DNA of 64,000 bases from Gluconacetobacter diazotrophicus PA1 5 (GTDB lineage Bacteria > Pseudomonadota > Alphaproteobacteria > Acetobacterales > Acetobacteraceae). The position numbers and the translations under genes were made by a program. Below are positions 1 to 8,324 of this stretch, piece after piece. Numbering within the stretch: position 1 is the first letter of the stretch; every line of letters begins with the position of its first letter. The notes beneath the pieces were generated by a model. The model saw only the letters and a list, made by a program, of their open reading frames with translations. It ran no database searches and was not told where the DNA came from. Location of the stretch: NCBI RefSeq assembly GCF_000021325.1, contig NC_011365.1:3004001-3068000 (forward strand), written 5' to 3'.

Positions 1-368
1 CCGACACGGGTTTCGCCAGCGGCAAAGCCGTCGAAACGTTGCAGGCCAGCGGCGTGGACCCGCTGGTCGCCATCGGACGCCCTGTGAATCGGCGCCCTTA
101 TGACTTCCGGCCAGAACCGCCACCCAGGGAGCCGCGCCGGATCACCGAGCCCTGGCGCCTGGAAATGAAGGCCAGGCTGCAACAGAACCCGGCAAAAGCC
201 CTTTACGCCTTACGCAAGCAGACCGTCGAACCGGTCTTCGGTATCATCAAGAGCGCCATGGGCTTCACCCGTTTCCATCTCCGTGGCCTCCCCAACGTCG
301 CAACAGAATGGACGCTCGTCGCCCTCGCATATAATTGCCGTAGGATCACGCGACTGACGGCCGCATAA
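1..368 (+). pseudogene. IS1182-type transposase, C-terminal part (cut by window edge)
   Basis: An open frame enters from the left edge (codons in phase with base 3) and ends at 368. The end of the protein contains EPVFGIIKSAMGF followed by FHLRGL and W-x-LVALAYN, the conserved C-terminal block, including the catalytic Glu, of IS1182-like DDE transposases. The start lies outside the window, so completeness cannot be judged. Its right end was later hit by the IS701 copy that follows. The family assignment is from motif memory only. Confidence 0.7.
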
Positions 369-426
369 ACGCCGTCGTCGCCATCACTCATCACTACGGC
401 AGCGCCCAATCCGACAGCCTGCTTAG

Positions 427-1837
427 CACTACAGTTGCGTTTTTGCCCTGAGGCGCGAGAGGTATGCTGCGGCCTGATGAGCACGTCGAAAGAACGACCA
501 TCGGAGGATATGCTCGATGGAGGCGCGGCTTCGGGTAATTTTCACGGCGAGGCGGCGGATTTCCTGGATTGACCAGCGGATGAGCGGCCGCGTTTGTGCA
601 ACTGGCTTTTTTTGAGCGCCATGGCGTTGGCCTGGGACCGCACAGCGGCCATCATGGCGTAAGCCAGCATGACCAACGAGACGTGACGGTGCCAGCCATG
701 CCAGGAACGGGTTTCATTATGGTCGAGTCCGAATTCGTTCTTGGCGGTCTCGAACCCTTCCTCGATTCGCCAGCGCGTGCCCTCGACACGCACCAAGATC
801 TCAAGCGGTGTTCCCTGAGGGCACCAGGTCGTGAAATATGCCAGATCGCCATCGGAGGGATTACGCCGGACCAGCAGCCCACGGGTCCATATCCCGGTTG
901 AGATACCTGAATATTCGGAGGCCTCGAGATCGGCCATCGGGCAATACAGCCAGTCATACAGTCGTTCGCCCTTGGTGCCGCGTCCGGCGGAACAGCGGAC
1001 CCAGGTCTCGTCCGGCAGGGTCTTGATGATTTCGCGCGCCTCGCCGGACCAGTGGATGTCCGGACGCCAGGAATGGAACCAGTGATTGGCGTTGACGCCA
1101 AGGACGAAGCCTTTGCCTGCGCGGCGCAAAGCCATTTCCAGTTCACCGACGCCATAGACGCTGTCGCCAGCCACCCACCGGAACGGCACATCGGCCGCAA
1201 GCGCCCGGCCGATCATCGCGGTGGCCAGGGACGGTTTGCTGGCAAACGTGACATCGCCCGGCACATGGGCCGCCGCCAACCGCTCAGGCTTTTCAGTCCA
1301 GGCTTTCGGCAGATACAAAGCCCGGTCGAGAAAAGCATGCCCCTTGTCAGAGACATAGGCTGCGAACACGCCAATCTGGCAATTCGTGATCTTGCCGGCA
1401 GACCCGGTATATTGCCGTCCCACTCCGCATGATGCAGAGCCCTTCTTGAGGAAACCAGTCTCGTCGACCACCAGTACCGCGTCGGCATCCCCCAGATGCT
1501 CGACAACATGATCGCGCACGACGTCCCGCAATGCATCGGCGTCCCAATGCCCGCGTCCAAGCAGGGCCTGCTGTCGCCATGGCCCCGGATCGCCCGCAGC
1601 TTCAGCCCGCATCCAGCCGGTCTTGCGCGGCTCGTTGCCCAGTAGTGTTTCCAGAAACCGGCCTGCCGATGCCGCCACCCGCTCCTGGCCGAATACCGGG
1701 CGCATTCGCTCCTTGGCGTCCCGCAGCGCCTCCAGCGTCAGAGCCAGAACATCCTCGACCGAAGCTGCGCTATTCATCTCGTTCAGAATCATGGTTACCC
1801 ATAGATTCAGAACTCTCAGAAAAACGCAACTGTAGTG
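427..1837 (-). mobile_element. IS701-family insertion sequence, complete
   Basis: Perfect 18-bp terminal inverted repeats CACTACAGTTGCGTTTTT at 427-444 and 1820-1837 bracket one transposase gene. The element is flanked by TTAG at 423-426 and at 1838-1841. A 4-bp YTAR duplication is the signature of IS701-family insertion, so this is a clean, probably recent event. Confidence 0.93.
542..1792 (-). CDS. IS701-family transposase
   Basis: 416-residue DDE transposase filling the IS701 element. Visible family motifs are VVDETGFLKKG (first catalytic Asp), QYTGSAGKITNCQIGVF, and RWRIEEGFETAKNEFGLDHNE with the catalytic Glu. It catalyses cut-and-paste movement of its own element. The length is usual for the family and the frame is intact, so the element may be active. 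The last ~25 residues are basic and Ser-rich. The start ATG at 1792 sits about 45 bp inside the right terminal repeat. Confidence 0.93.
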   Translation of the reverse strand: MILNEMNSAASVEDVLALTLEALRDAKERMRPVFGQERVAASAGRFLETLLGNEPRKTGWMRAEAAGDPGPWRQQALLGRGHWDADALRDVVRDHVVEHLGDADAVLVVDETGFLKKGSASCGVGRQYTGSAGKITNCQIGVFAAYVSDKGHAFLDRALYLPKAWTEKPERLAAAHVPGDVTFASKPSLATAMIGRALAADVPFRWVAGDSVYGVGELEMALRRAGKGFVLGVNANHWFHSWRPDIHWSGEAREIIKTLPDETWVRCSAGRGTKGERLYDWLYCPMADLEASEYSGISTGIWTRGLLVRRNPSDGDLAYFTTWCPQGTPLEILVRVEGTRWRIEEGFETAKNEFGLDHNETRSWHGWHRHVSLVMLAYAMMAAVRSQANAMALKKSQLHKRGRSSAGQSRKSAASP

Positions 1838-1959
1838 TTAGAGACTGTTTCAAAAGTCTAATTCGGCCTAAAAACTCATTTCCATGACCACTCCCCTTGC
1901 CTTCCACGGCCCTCTCACGGGACACTGGACCCCATCATCTTCTCAGGGGCTACGAAGGC

Positions 1960-2400
1960 ATGGGAATTCCGAGCGACCCGCTCTTGGACATCATGAGGCG
2001 GTCCCTGATCAACCTCGATTTCATTGAAGCCAATTACCAAGACCACGGCCTCTACGAGGTTACCCAACTCGTTAATACCTTCTTGGGGGCTTTCATTCAT
2101 CCCTTCGAGAAATCAGCCAAAGGGAAGGAATTCATCAGCTATTTCAGAGCAAGGCCCCCACCTGTTCCCTTTGCCGCAAAAACAGCAGAGGATTTCAATT
2201 ATCTCGAATTCATCTATTTCGTGAGGCACGCATTGGCTCATGGCGACCTGCATTATAATGCAAACAAGATCAAACAGATCGAGTCAATTACGCTTTGGAA
2301 TAGCAAATACGGGGAAAAGGCTATCAGGATTACCCTCTCCATTCGCGATATGAGGGTTCTACTTCTTGATTTTAAAAATATACTTGAAAAAATGTTTTAA
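1960..2400 (+). CDS. HEPN-motif protein, putative RNase/toxin-like
   Basis: About 146 residues from the ATG at 1960; a TTG at 1897 would add 21 residues that look non-coding. Near residue 90 the protein reads FVRHALAHGD, the R-x4-H motif of HEPN domains, and the helical pattern around it fits a four-helix HEPN fold. HEPN proteins are often metal-independent RNases in toxin-antitoxin and defence systems; that role is inferred here. The gene is AT-rich compared with the chromosome. Its 3' end overlaps the convergent membrane-protein gene by 42 bp. Confidence 0.55.
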   Translation: MGIPSDPLLDIMRRSLINLDFIEANYQDHGLYEVTQLVNTFLGAFIHPFEKSAKGKEFISYFRARPPPVPFAAKTAEDFNYLEFIYFVRHALAHGDLHYNANKIKQIESITLWNSKYGEKAIRITLSIRDMRVLLLDFKNILEKMF

Positions 2401-3036
2401 TTTTGAAATTATATTTATTTCATTTCCAATTTTTATGTCAGATCTAAAGTCCTTAATTTTAAGGAATGGCATAAAGGCATCAGTAAGCCCCCCGCCAAGT
2501 TCAAGCAACAATTCGTCTCGCAGACGACAAATTTCGTGAAAGGCTTTAATCTGAGATTCACGAGCGCCCGTGGAGTGAGGGGCCATTGCTTTATTGTTTT
2601 CTATAAAACGGCCCAATGATAACATTTTATCTAGCCTCATCAATATAGAAGATAAATATCCATAAGTTTTGTTATCTAATATGAACTGCGCCTGTTTAGA
2701 GGCATAGGAAGCCTCATCAACAATACTATAATCTTCATTTTGGTTATAATCCGCAATGCAGACCTTCCTAATCGCACGCACATGAATTTCATAAATTGCA
2801 TACCTACGCTCAAAGAGGTCAGAAATAACCTTCTCTTTGGCAATTCGGCGCTGCCAATTAGCAATCCAAACAGTAATAGAGCCGATCGCAACGGAAACGA
2901 CAAAAGTGAGAAAATCAGACGGCTTTATCGTAACCAGATACCCAAAGATTGAATATACATCGGGTGGAAGTGAGATGTGATTCCAGTTCGCAAACAAATT
3001 AGCCTCTCCAATAGAAATCATAGGAGAATAACCCAA
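2359..3036 (-). CDS. Hypothetical membrane protein
   Basis: 225 residues. One clear transmembrane segment lies near residues 42-60 (FLTFVVSVAIGSITVWIANW) after a short N-terminal part; the rest is predicted to be charged, helical and cytoplasmic. No known domain is recognised. The gene is AT-rich and overlaps the 3' end of the convergent HEPN-motif gene, so the two may be a functional pair in which one partner sits at the membrane. That pairing is only inferred from position. Confidence 0.55.
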   Translation of the reverse strand: MGYSPMISIGEANLFANWNHISLPPDVYSIFGYLVTIKPSDFLTFVVSVAIGSITVWIANWQRRIAKEKVISDLFERRYAIYEIHVRAIRKVCIADYNQNEDYSIVDEASYASKQAQFILDNKTYGYLSSILMRLDKMLSLGRFIENNKAMAPHSTGARESQIKAFHEICRLRDELLLELGGGLTDAFMPFLKIKDFRSDIKIGNEINIISKLKHFFKYIFKIKK

Positions 3037-3330
3037 TTAAATCAAGAAGGGAAGAAATCTCCCTTCTTTCGAAAATGGGCAATTGGGAGGCTTCAAATGC
3101 CTACGTTATTAAAACTTCTGATTGAAGCGCGAACACAACCCGGTATGGAGTGTACCGAGGCTGTTGAGGGGAATGAACCCCAGACGACAACGGATGTGCC
3201 GGGGTTTGGGAATTCAAGAAAACCTGAAGAGAGGACAATAGAAGAGGGTGGGTGACACCTCAAAGGTAAAAATTGCCCCCACCTATAGTAATAAACTATC
3301 AAAACAGTAGATTGCAAAATAAGTTAAGTA

Positions 3331-3621
3331 TTAATCAATTTTTTTCATAAACCCCCTCCAAACTTCTTCACTCTGTTTTTCTCGAAACGCGGAAATCATC
3401 ACCGAAGGTGGCGGCGGAAATGCAAGTTTTCCAGCCCTGCGGGCCATTATGAATTTGTTCCACGCTTGTCGAGCCTTCTGCTCCAACGAGGAATCAGTGA
3501 TCGGGAACGTCACGATTTTGATCCTTTCATCGTGATGCCCTGATGCGACGGTCGCAATCCGATGTGGCTGCGCGTGTCGCGGGGCGGTGGGGTGTCGCAT
3601 ACCCCACCGCCCAATTTTCAT
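3331..3621 (-). CDS. Hypothetical small protein
   Basis: 96-residue frame, basic, with a helical middle (SLEQKARQAWNKFIMARRAGK). No family is recognised. The first codons fall inside a strong hairpin (3582-3612), so the true start may be further downstream or the frame may not be used. The roughly 290 bp between this frame and the membrane-protein gene (3037-3330) show no convincing gene. Confidence 0.3.
   Translation of the reverse strand: MKIGRWGMRHPTAPRHAQPHRIATVASGHHDERIKIVTFPITDSSLEQKARQAWNKFIMARRAGKLAFPPPPSVMISAFREKQSEEVWRGFMKKID
3582..3612. repeat. Strong 12-bp stem-loop
   Basis: GGGCGGTGGGGT (3582-3593) and its exact complement ACCCCACCGCCC (3601-3612) are separated by a 7-nt loop. 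No U-run follows on either strand, so it is not a standard terminator. It stands just outside the IS5/IS630 block and may be a boundary, a replication or transfer hairpin, or an element end. Confidence 0.6.
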
Positions 3622-3860
3622 ACTCTTGTTTTATTGTCAATGTTTTTCTGAAAATGACGCCACATTAAACCCAACTCTTCCCTATCCTCGGAACAGGACA
3701 AAGCCGCCGCAGCGCCATACGAAGAATTGCCAGTTCAATCATATGGCAGGACACATCTGCCCTTTCTTCATAATCCTTATCCAGCCTACGATAGTCACCC
3801 AGCCACGCAAATCCTCGTTCGACCAGCCAACGCTTTTGCGCCGGAATAAAGCCGTCCTTA

Positions 3861-5037
3861 TACCAACTCCGGTCGGCCCTGACTCATATGTGATTGCCTG
3901 ACGGTATCGTTCTGGAACGAGCTGTGATTCACAGGATGCCGAACCGGGCGGGAGGCATCCGAATGGGCGGGGCGTTAGCGTTGCGTGAGGATTATGATGC
4001 GGCGGGACTGCGTGCTCTGGCGCGGACAACGAGGCATGCGGGCCAGGCGCGTCGGCTTCTGGCGCTGGCGGCGATCTACGATGGTGCGTCACGCGGAGAC
4101 GCGGCACGACTGGCTGGGACGGATCGGCAGATTGTGCGGGACTGGGTGGTGCGTTTCAACGCCGAGGGCCCGGATGGCGTGCGGGATCATCATGGGGGCG
4201 GTGTCGTTCCCCGCCTGACACCAGCCATGTTGGAAGCGCTGATGCGCCGGATCGAGGACGGCCCGATCGCTGCCGTGCATGGGGTGGTGCGCTGGCGGCA
4301 GGCTGATCTGGGGCAATGGCTTTATGAGGAATTCGGCGTCTCTCTTTCGCGCAGCCGGCTGAGCGCCGTTATCCGGGGCCTCGACTTCCGCCTTCTGACG
4401 GGACGCCCCCGGCACCATGCCCAGGATCCCGAGGCCCAGGACGTTTTTAAAAAAGCTTCCCCGACGTCATGGCCGGGATCCGGGCCCGGCATCCCGGCAA
4501 GGCCATCGAACTCTGGTGGGGCGACGAGGCGAGGGTCGGCCAGAAAACGAAGCTGACGCGCCGCTGGGCCAGACGCGGCACCCGTCCACGCGCGCCTGCC
4601 GATCAGCGCACACGTTCGGCCTGGATCTTCGGAGCGATCTGTCCGGCGCTAGGCAAGGGAGCGGCCCTCGTCCTGCCCTGGTGCAACCTCCACGCCATGA
4701 ACCGGCATCTCGACGAGATCTCGCAGGCCGTAGCGCCGGGCGCTCACGCTATCCTCATCGTCGATCAGGCAGCGTGGCATACCAGCCCGAAACTCGATAT
4801 CCCCGCCAACATCACCATCCTGCCGCTCCCGCCACGCTCGCCCGAACTCAATCCGGTGGAAAACGTCTGGCAGTTCATGCGCAATACCTGGCTGTCGAAC
4901 CGGATCTTCCGCACCTACGACGACATCGTCGATATCTGCTGCCACGCCTGGAACCAGCTCGTCGACCAGCCCTGGCGCATCATGTCCCTCGGGCTACGAC
5001 AATGGGCACATGGGTTTTAACAAACAGGAGTTGGTAT
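3861..5037 (+). mobile_element. IS630-family insertion sequence, copy 1
   Basis: Inverted ends TACCAACTCC (3861) and GGAGTTGGTA (to 5036) enclose a two-frame transposase. The insertion point is a CTTAG site, leaving TA on both sides, as expected for IS630. It sits inside the IS5 transposase gene. A second nearly identical copy is at 8325-9501. Confidence 0.92.
3963..5020 (+). CDS. IS630-family transposase, two frames joined by -1 frameshift
   Basis: The first frame (from the ATG at 3963) encodes the HTH region (SRGDAARLAGTDRQIVRDWV). The second encodes the DDE domain: WWGDEA, ILIVDQAAWHT, and SPELNPVENVWQ with the catalytic Glu. The frames differ by -1 and meet at a slippery run AAAAAAG at 4449-4455. 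Programmed -1 frameshifting at A-runs is common in IS630 elements, so this is probably functional rather than broken. It differs from copy 2 at least at NPVENV versus NPVENA. Confidence 0.88.
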
Positions 5038-5878
5038 TAGGATTTGTATGATTTTCCCCAATTTCGACCTCTCCTCCCAGAAACTTTTTCACGTATTTGC
5101 TGAGTTTCTCTCCTCGATAGCCTTTGTCAGCAACGACTTTCTGCACCGCGCTAACCTCATGCTTCTTTTTCAGTTTGCGGATTAGCTTTTTGCCACCCTT
5201 CACATCGTGGGTATTAGCTGATGTCACCACGACACCCACGATATTGCCAGCACCATCCACGGCCAAGTGGCGCTTGCGACCCTTTACCTTCTTTCCTCCA
5301 TCAAAGCCCTTGGAAAGATTAGACATTTTGGCGGTCTTAACGCTCTGGCTGTCTATGGTGAGCAAAGACGGTTCATCAGAGCGGCCATCCATCAACCGCA
5401 ATTGACGATAGAAGTCATTGAAAGCCATACCGAATTTCCTGCATACTCCAAATGCACGGAAATAGCGGTAAACGGTGCCCCACGGCGGAAAATCGCGAGG
5501 TAACCCGCGCCACATGCAACCATTCTTCAGCATATAGAAAATAGCGTTCAGTATCTCCCTCATATCTGTACTGCGTGGCCTACCACCCCATTTGGCATCA
5601 AAGATATAGGGCTTGATCAGTTCCCACTGGTCATCAGTCAGATCAGTATCGTAGGATCGTCGCTGCATTATAATATTCCGAAATATTTTTACATATTATT
5701 GCCCCCTTCTTCTATGGAGTAGGAATGCCATGAGTAGATGGTGTTCTTCTTTCAATGTTCAATATTGGCGCAAAAAAACATTTAATGCTTCAGATTTCTG
5801 AGATTCATTATTACAATGAATCACTTATCGGGCGAAGCTTGTTGGAAATCTCATTTTCCCATATCCTACGGGTGGCGT

Positions 5879-6099
5879 GTCGTAGCGCCTTTTCACACGA
5901 GGTCGCCCCTATGTCGGGTGGCCTGCCTAATGCAACACCCGGCTTTCGAGCCAAGGCGGTGAATGGGGGCACTCATTCTTCGTCCAAGGGAAATAAGCAG
6001 GGCGTGCCTATACCTCGTGTGAACACGCTACGACCCGCCCGACGCCAGGGAGGCGTCGATGGGAAACTATGCCCGTCGTAGGGCAGAACACGAGGTGTC
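5879..6099 (+). ncRNA. omegaRNA/HEARO-like structured RNA without iscB
   Basis: A long base-paired stem closes the region: GTCGTAGCG (5879-5887) with CGCTACGAC (6026-6034), then TTCACACGAGGT (5892-5903) with ACCTCGTGTGAA (6012-6023). CGCCC (5904-5908) can pair with GGGCG (6000-6004) as a pseudoknot. Further hairpins are CGGGTG/CACCCG, GAATG/CATTC, GACGCC/GGCGTC (6041-6057) and TGCCC/GGGCA. The stretches ATGTCGGGTGG, CCTAATGCAAC and AGCAGGGCGTGCC match my memory of HEARO, the RNA guide of IscB nucleases. No iscB follows; instead a bPH/SHOCT gene starts directly at the 3' end. A short frame across this region (5755-6081) is taken as spurious. Confidence 0.6.
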
Positions 6100-6104
6100 G
6101 TTCA

Positions 6105-6818
6105 ATGAGGGGGCTGGGCAATATACTTTTATTCTGTTTGTATGGGATTTTAGCAATAACACTTTCTGTCCCTACTATCGGTCTGACTCTGTTATTTTTT
6201 ATAGCTAACTGCTGTTTTATCTTCTGGGGCGCGCCCAATAGACGCGAAACTTTGATCAAAAAGATCGAATCTAACCTCACCGCTGACGAAACACTTGTCG
6301 CTGAGGTCGTAGAACTGAGGCCATTTGCCCTGTTTCATCGCAGGTTTGGAATTGCCGTTACCAATAACCGCATCATGTCGCTTCAAAGAAAAATATTGGG
6401 CGGTTACAAGAAGATGGAAGAGTGGCAATGGAAATATATCTCAGAAGTTTCTATAGAAGAAAATAATTTCCCAAGCATATTGGGATCGAATTTGTTTTTC
6501 TCATTTACCGATTCTCCTAATCACGATCCCGGATTTGATATAATTGGAGTGGATTCACAGGTCGCGTCGAAGATTTACGCAGTGGCGAACGCACAGAAAC
6601 AGGATTGGACTGAGAAAAACCGAATCCGAATGATGGAAGAACATCGGGCCAAGTCCGGGGGTGTGAACATCCAAGGATTTCCTTCAGCCACTCCAATGCC
6701 GACAGTGAGCTTGATCGAACAGAAATTGAAGGAAGCCAAATCGCTTCTTGATAGCGGATTAATATCAAACTCCGAATACCAAGAAAGAAAATCAAAAATA
6801 CTTAGCGATCACATTTAG
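6105..6818 (+). CDS. Membrane protein with PH-like and SHOCT domains
   Basis: 237 residues from the ATG at 6105, which has a GAGG ribosome site provided by the end of the upstream structured RNA. Two transmembrane segments lie near residues 5-45. A beta-rich PH-like region follows (about residues 60-165: LVAEVVELRPFALFHRRFGIAVTNNRI). The C-terminal ~35 residues (KLKEAKSLLDSGLISNSEY) are a typical SHOCT motif, an oligomerisation helix pair. Its biochemical role is unknown. It lies 13 bp before the next gene and is probably co-transcribed with it. Confidence 0.7.
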   Translation: MRGLGNILLFCLYGILAITLSVPTIGLTLLFFIANCCFIFWGAPNRRETLIKKIESNLTADETLVAEVVELRPFALFHRRFGIAVTNNRIMSLQRKILGGYKKMEEWQWKYISEVSIEENNFPSILGSNLFFSFTDSPNHDPGFDIIGVDSQVASKIYAVANAQKQDWTEKNRIRMMEEHRAKSGGVNIQGFPSATPMPTVSLIEQKLKEAKSLLDSGLISNSEYQERKSKILSDHI

Positions 6819-6831
6819 AAAGAAGACGGGA

Positions 6832-7860
6832 ATGAGACTCTTAACGCTCTCTTTATTGTCAGCATTGTTGTCGTTTGTCGTCGGAAACGCGCGGGCCGGA
6901 ACCATCTATTACAAATATCCAGACGGTAGCACTTTAACGTCCGGATCAACAAAAAAAGATTTGTGCGTAATAAGTAACGCGGATGAGCAATTAACCCTGT
7001 GGCACAGAGGAGGCGATCAGAAGATATTCTTCAAATACCCCGTGAATTATGAGGCAAATAATATCTACTTTATCAGAAATAGGACCTCTCACGCCAATTC
7101 AGATTTTCAGTTTAAATTTGATTATCAGGGACAGCAGGGGGAAGGTTCTGGACACGATCTGAATGACGACAATAATCATTTGTACGCTTTGGATATGACC
7201 CCTGATAATTACAGATCATTTGTAGACCAATTAACGACCCAGCAATCATTGCAAATTGATATATCTGCCGCAGGAGGGGACGCCGATAGCAACTTGGTTG
7301 AAGTTGAACAGATAAATATCGCATGGCCGAATTTTGGCCAGACTATGCAACATTTCCAAGATTGCATTGCCAATAACGGACCGGCCCCCGGCTGGGTCCA
7401 ACGCATTGATCCTGAATTGCAAGCGCAGCAACAAGAACAAAATGATAACGCTCTACAAACCGAATACAATAACTCTATAGATGTAAGTACATTTATTTCC
7501 TACGGGAAAGAGGCGGCAGGAAAGGAATTTCATATAAAAGGATACGTATATTGTGAAGATTTAGACAGTTGCAACGTTATAGACGATAGTGACGAGCTAA
7601 AAAGGATTTGGTTTTCTACGGATAATCTTTCTGGCCAAATCAGAAATCACCTGTTGCATTGCTCCTATGCCCAAGGTGACCCTAACAGGTGTGCGGTTAT
7701 CCTGTCGGGAAGAGGCCGAATGGCAAGTGTAACGACACTAGGGCGTTCGAAGGTGGAGGCCGGAATTGATCCCTCCAACATTAGGTTCGTCTCATGGGGA
7801 GAAACAGCGAACAATGTGATGAACCAAGCAATAAAGAATCTTAAATCTTACCAAAATTAA
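6832..7860 (+). CDS. Hypothetical secreted protein
   Basis: 342 residues. A clear Sec signal peptide (MRLLTLSLLSALLSFVVGNA) is followed by a likely AxA cleavage site near residue 22. The mature part has no recognised domain, is rich in Asn, Asp and Gln, and contains several Cys that could form disulphides (CVISN, CEDLDSC, CSYAQGDPNRC). It starts 13 bp after the bPH/SHOCT gene and is closed by a strong terminator, so the two genes form a small operon. AT-rich; acquired DNA is likely. Confidence 0.7.
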   Translation: MRLLTLSLLSALLSFVVGNARAGTIYYKYPDGSTLTSGSTKKDLCVISNADEQLTLWHRGGDQKIFFKYPVNYEANNIYFIRNRTSHANSDFQFKFDYQGQQGEGSGHDLNDDNNHLYALDMTPDNYRSFVDQLTTQQSLQIDISAAGGDADSNLVEVEQINIAWPNFGQTMQHFQDCIANNGPAPGWVQRIDPELQAQQQEQNDNALQTEYNNSIDVSTFISYGKEAAGKEFHIKGYVYCEDLDSCNVIDDSDELKRIWFSTDNLSGQIRNHLLHCSYAQGDPNRCAVILSGRGRMASVTTLGRSKVEAGIDPSNIRFVSWGETANNVMNQAIKNLKSYQN

Positions 7861-7882
7861 GATCGCTTTGTGTGTTTTTTGT

Positions 7883-7922
7883 ATTGATGGGATGAAGTGA
7901 ATCCTTCATCCCATCAATTTAT
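7883..7922 (+). terminator. Rho-independent terminator after the secreted-protein gene
   Basis: A perfect 15-bp stem ATTGATGGGATGAAG (7883-7897) / CTTCATCCCATCAAT (7904-7918) with a 6-nt loop lies 23 bp after the stop codon. The following TTTAT is a short U-rich tail. The near-symmetric flanks could also serve the opposite strand. Confidence 0.8.
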
Positions 7923-7974
7923 GACGGTATTCAAACTATTGGTCCGTCTCATAGAGTAAGGTATTTATTGAGTG

Positions 7975-8133
7975 TTAATTTTTATTGTTTTTCTCCTTAT
8001 CCCTATCAGCAAGATAAATTGCTCGCCGCAGGTCTCTTATCTCTGAATAATTGAGACATCCCAGCCGAATAGGATCTAACATTCGAGGGAATTGCGCGAG
8101 TAATGCGAGATGGTGTTCGGGAATATTCTGCAT
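7975..8133 (-). CDS. Hypothetical small protein
   Basis: 52 residues from the ATG at 8133, preceded by AAAGG about 7 bp upstream. The C-terminus is strongly charged (LADRDKEKNNKN). No family is recognised. It is the only plausible frame between the terminator at 7883-7922 and the inverted repeat at 8303, and could be chance. Confidence 0.3.
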   Translation of the reverse strand: MQNIPEHHLALLAQFPRMLDPIRLGCLNYSEIRDLRRAIYLADRDKEKNNKN

Positions 8134-8324
8134 TTTTTTGCCTTTCATGCAGGTTTCGGACACCTAGTGAAGAACGCTGTGCTGTGTCCGCAGCGTTCTT
8201 CACAGGGAAGTGGTTAGAAGCTGCCTGCTATAACCACTTCCCTTCCACCATAGACAATCTGACGCCTGAAATTCCACAACGAACTGAATTTTAGCGATGT
8301 GGAGACTTTTGAAACAGTCTCTTA

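Larger units (their letters stand above)
3682..5668 (-). pseudogene. IS5-family transposase split by IS630
   Basis: The N-terminal part (5668 down to about 5037) has the IS5/DUF4096 start (DDQWELIKPYI), the first Asp in TIDSQSVKTAK, and KVVADKGYRGEKL. The reading then stops at the IS630 insertion. The C-terminal part (3860-3682) reads GFIPAQKRWLVERGFAWLG with the catalytic Glu. Removing the IS630 copy and one TA joins the halves in frame as NP-KDGF, giving about 270 residues, the usual length. The gene was therefore intact until this insertion. Confidence 0.9.
1841..8321. mobile_element. Putative transposon-like cassette with 19-bp terminal inverted repeats
   Basis: GAGACTGTTTCAAAAGTCT at 1841-1859 is repeated exactly in inverse orientation at 8303-8321. 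TTA stands immediately outside both ends (1838-1840 and 8322-8324), as expected for a 3-bp target duplication. The enclosed DNA is clearly more AT-rich than the surrounding chromosome and carries no transposase matching these ends; the only transposases inside belong to the IS5 and IS630 copies. It could be a mobile insertion cassette moved in trans, or two unrelated IS ends left after rearrangement. Confidence 0.5.

Noticed and set aside
5755-6081. 108-codon forward frame
   Set aside because: It runs through the stems of the structured RNA, has no ribosome site and no protein features; the pairing explains the sequence better.
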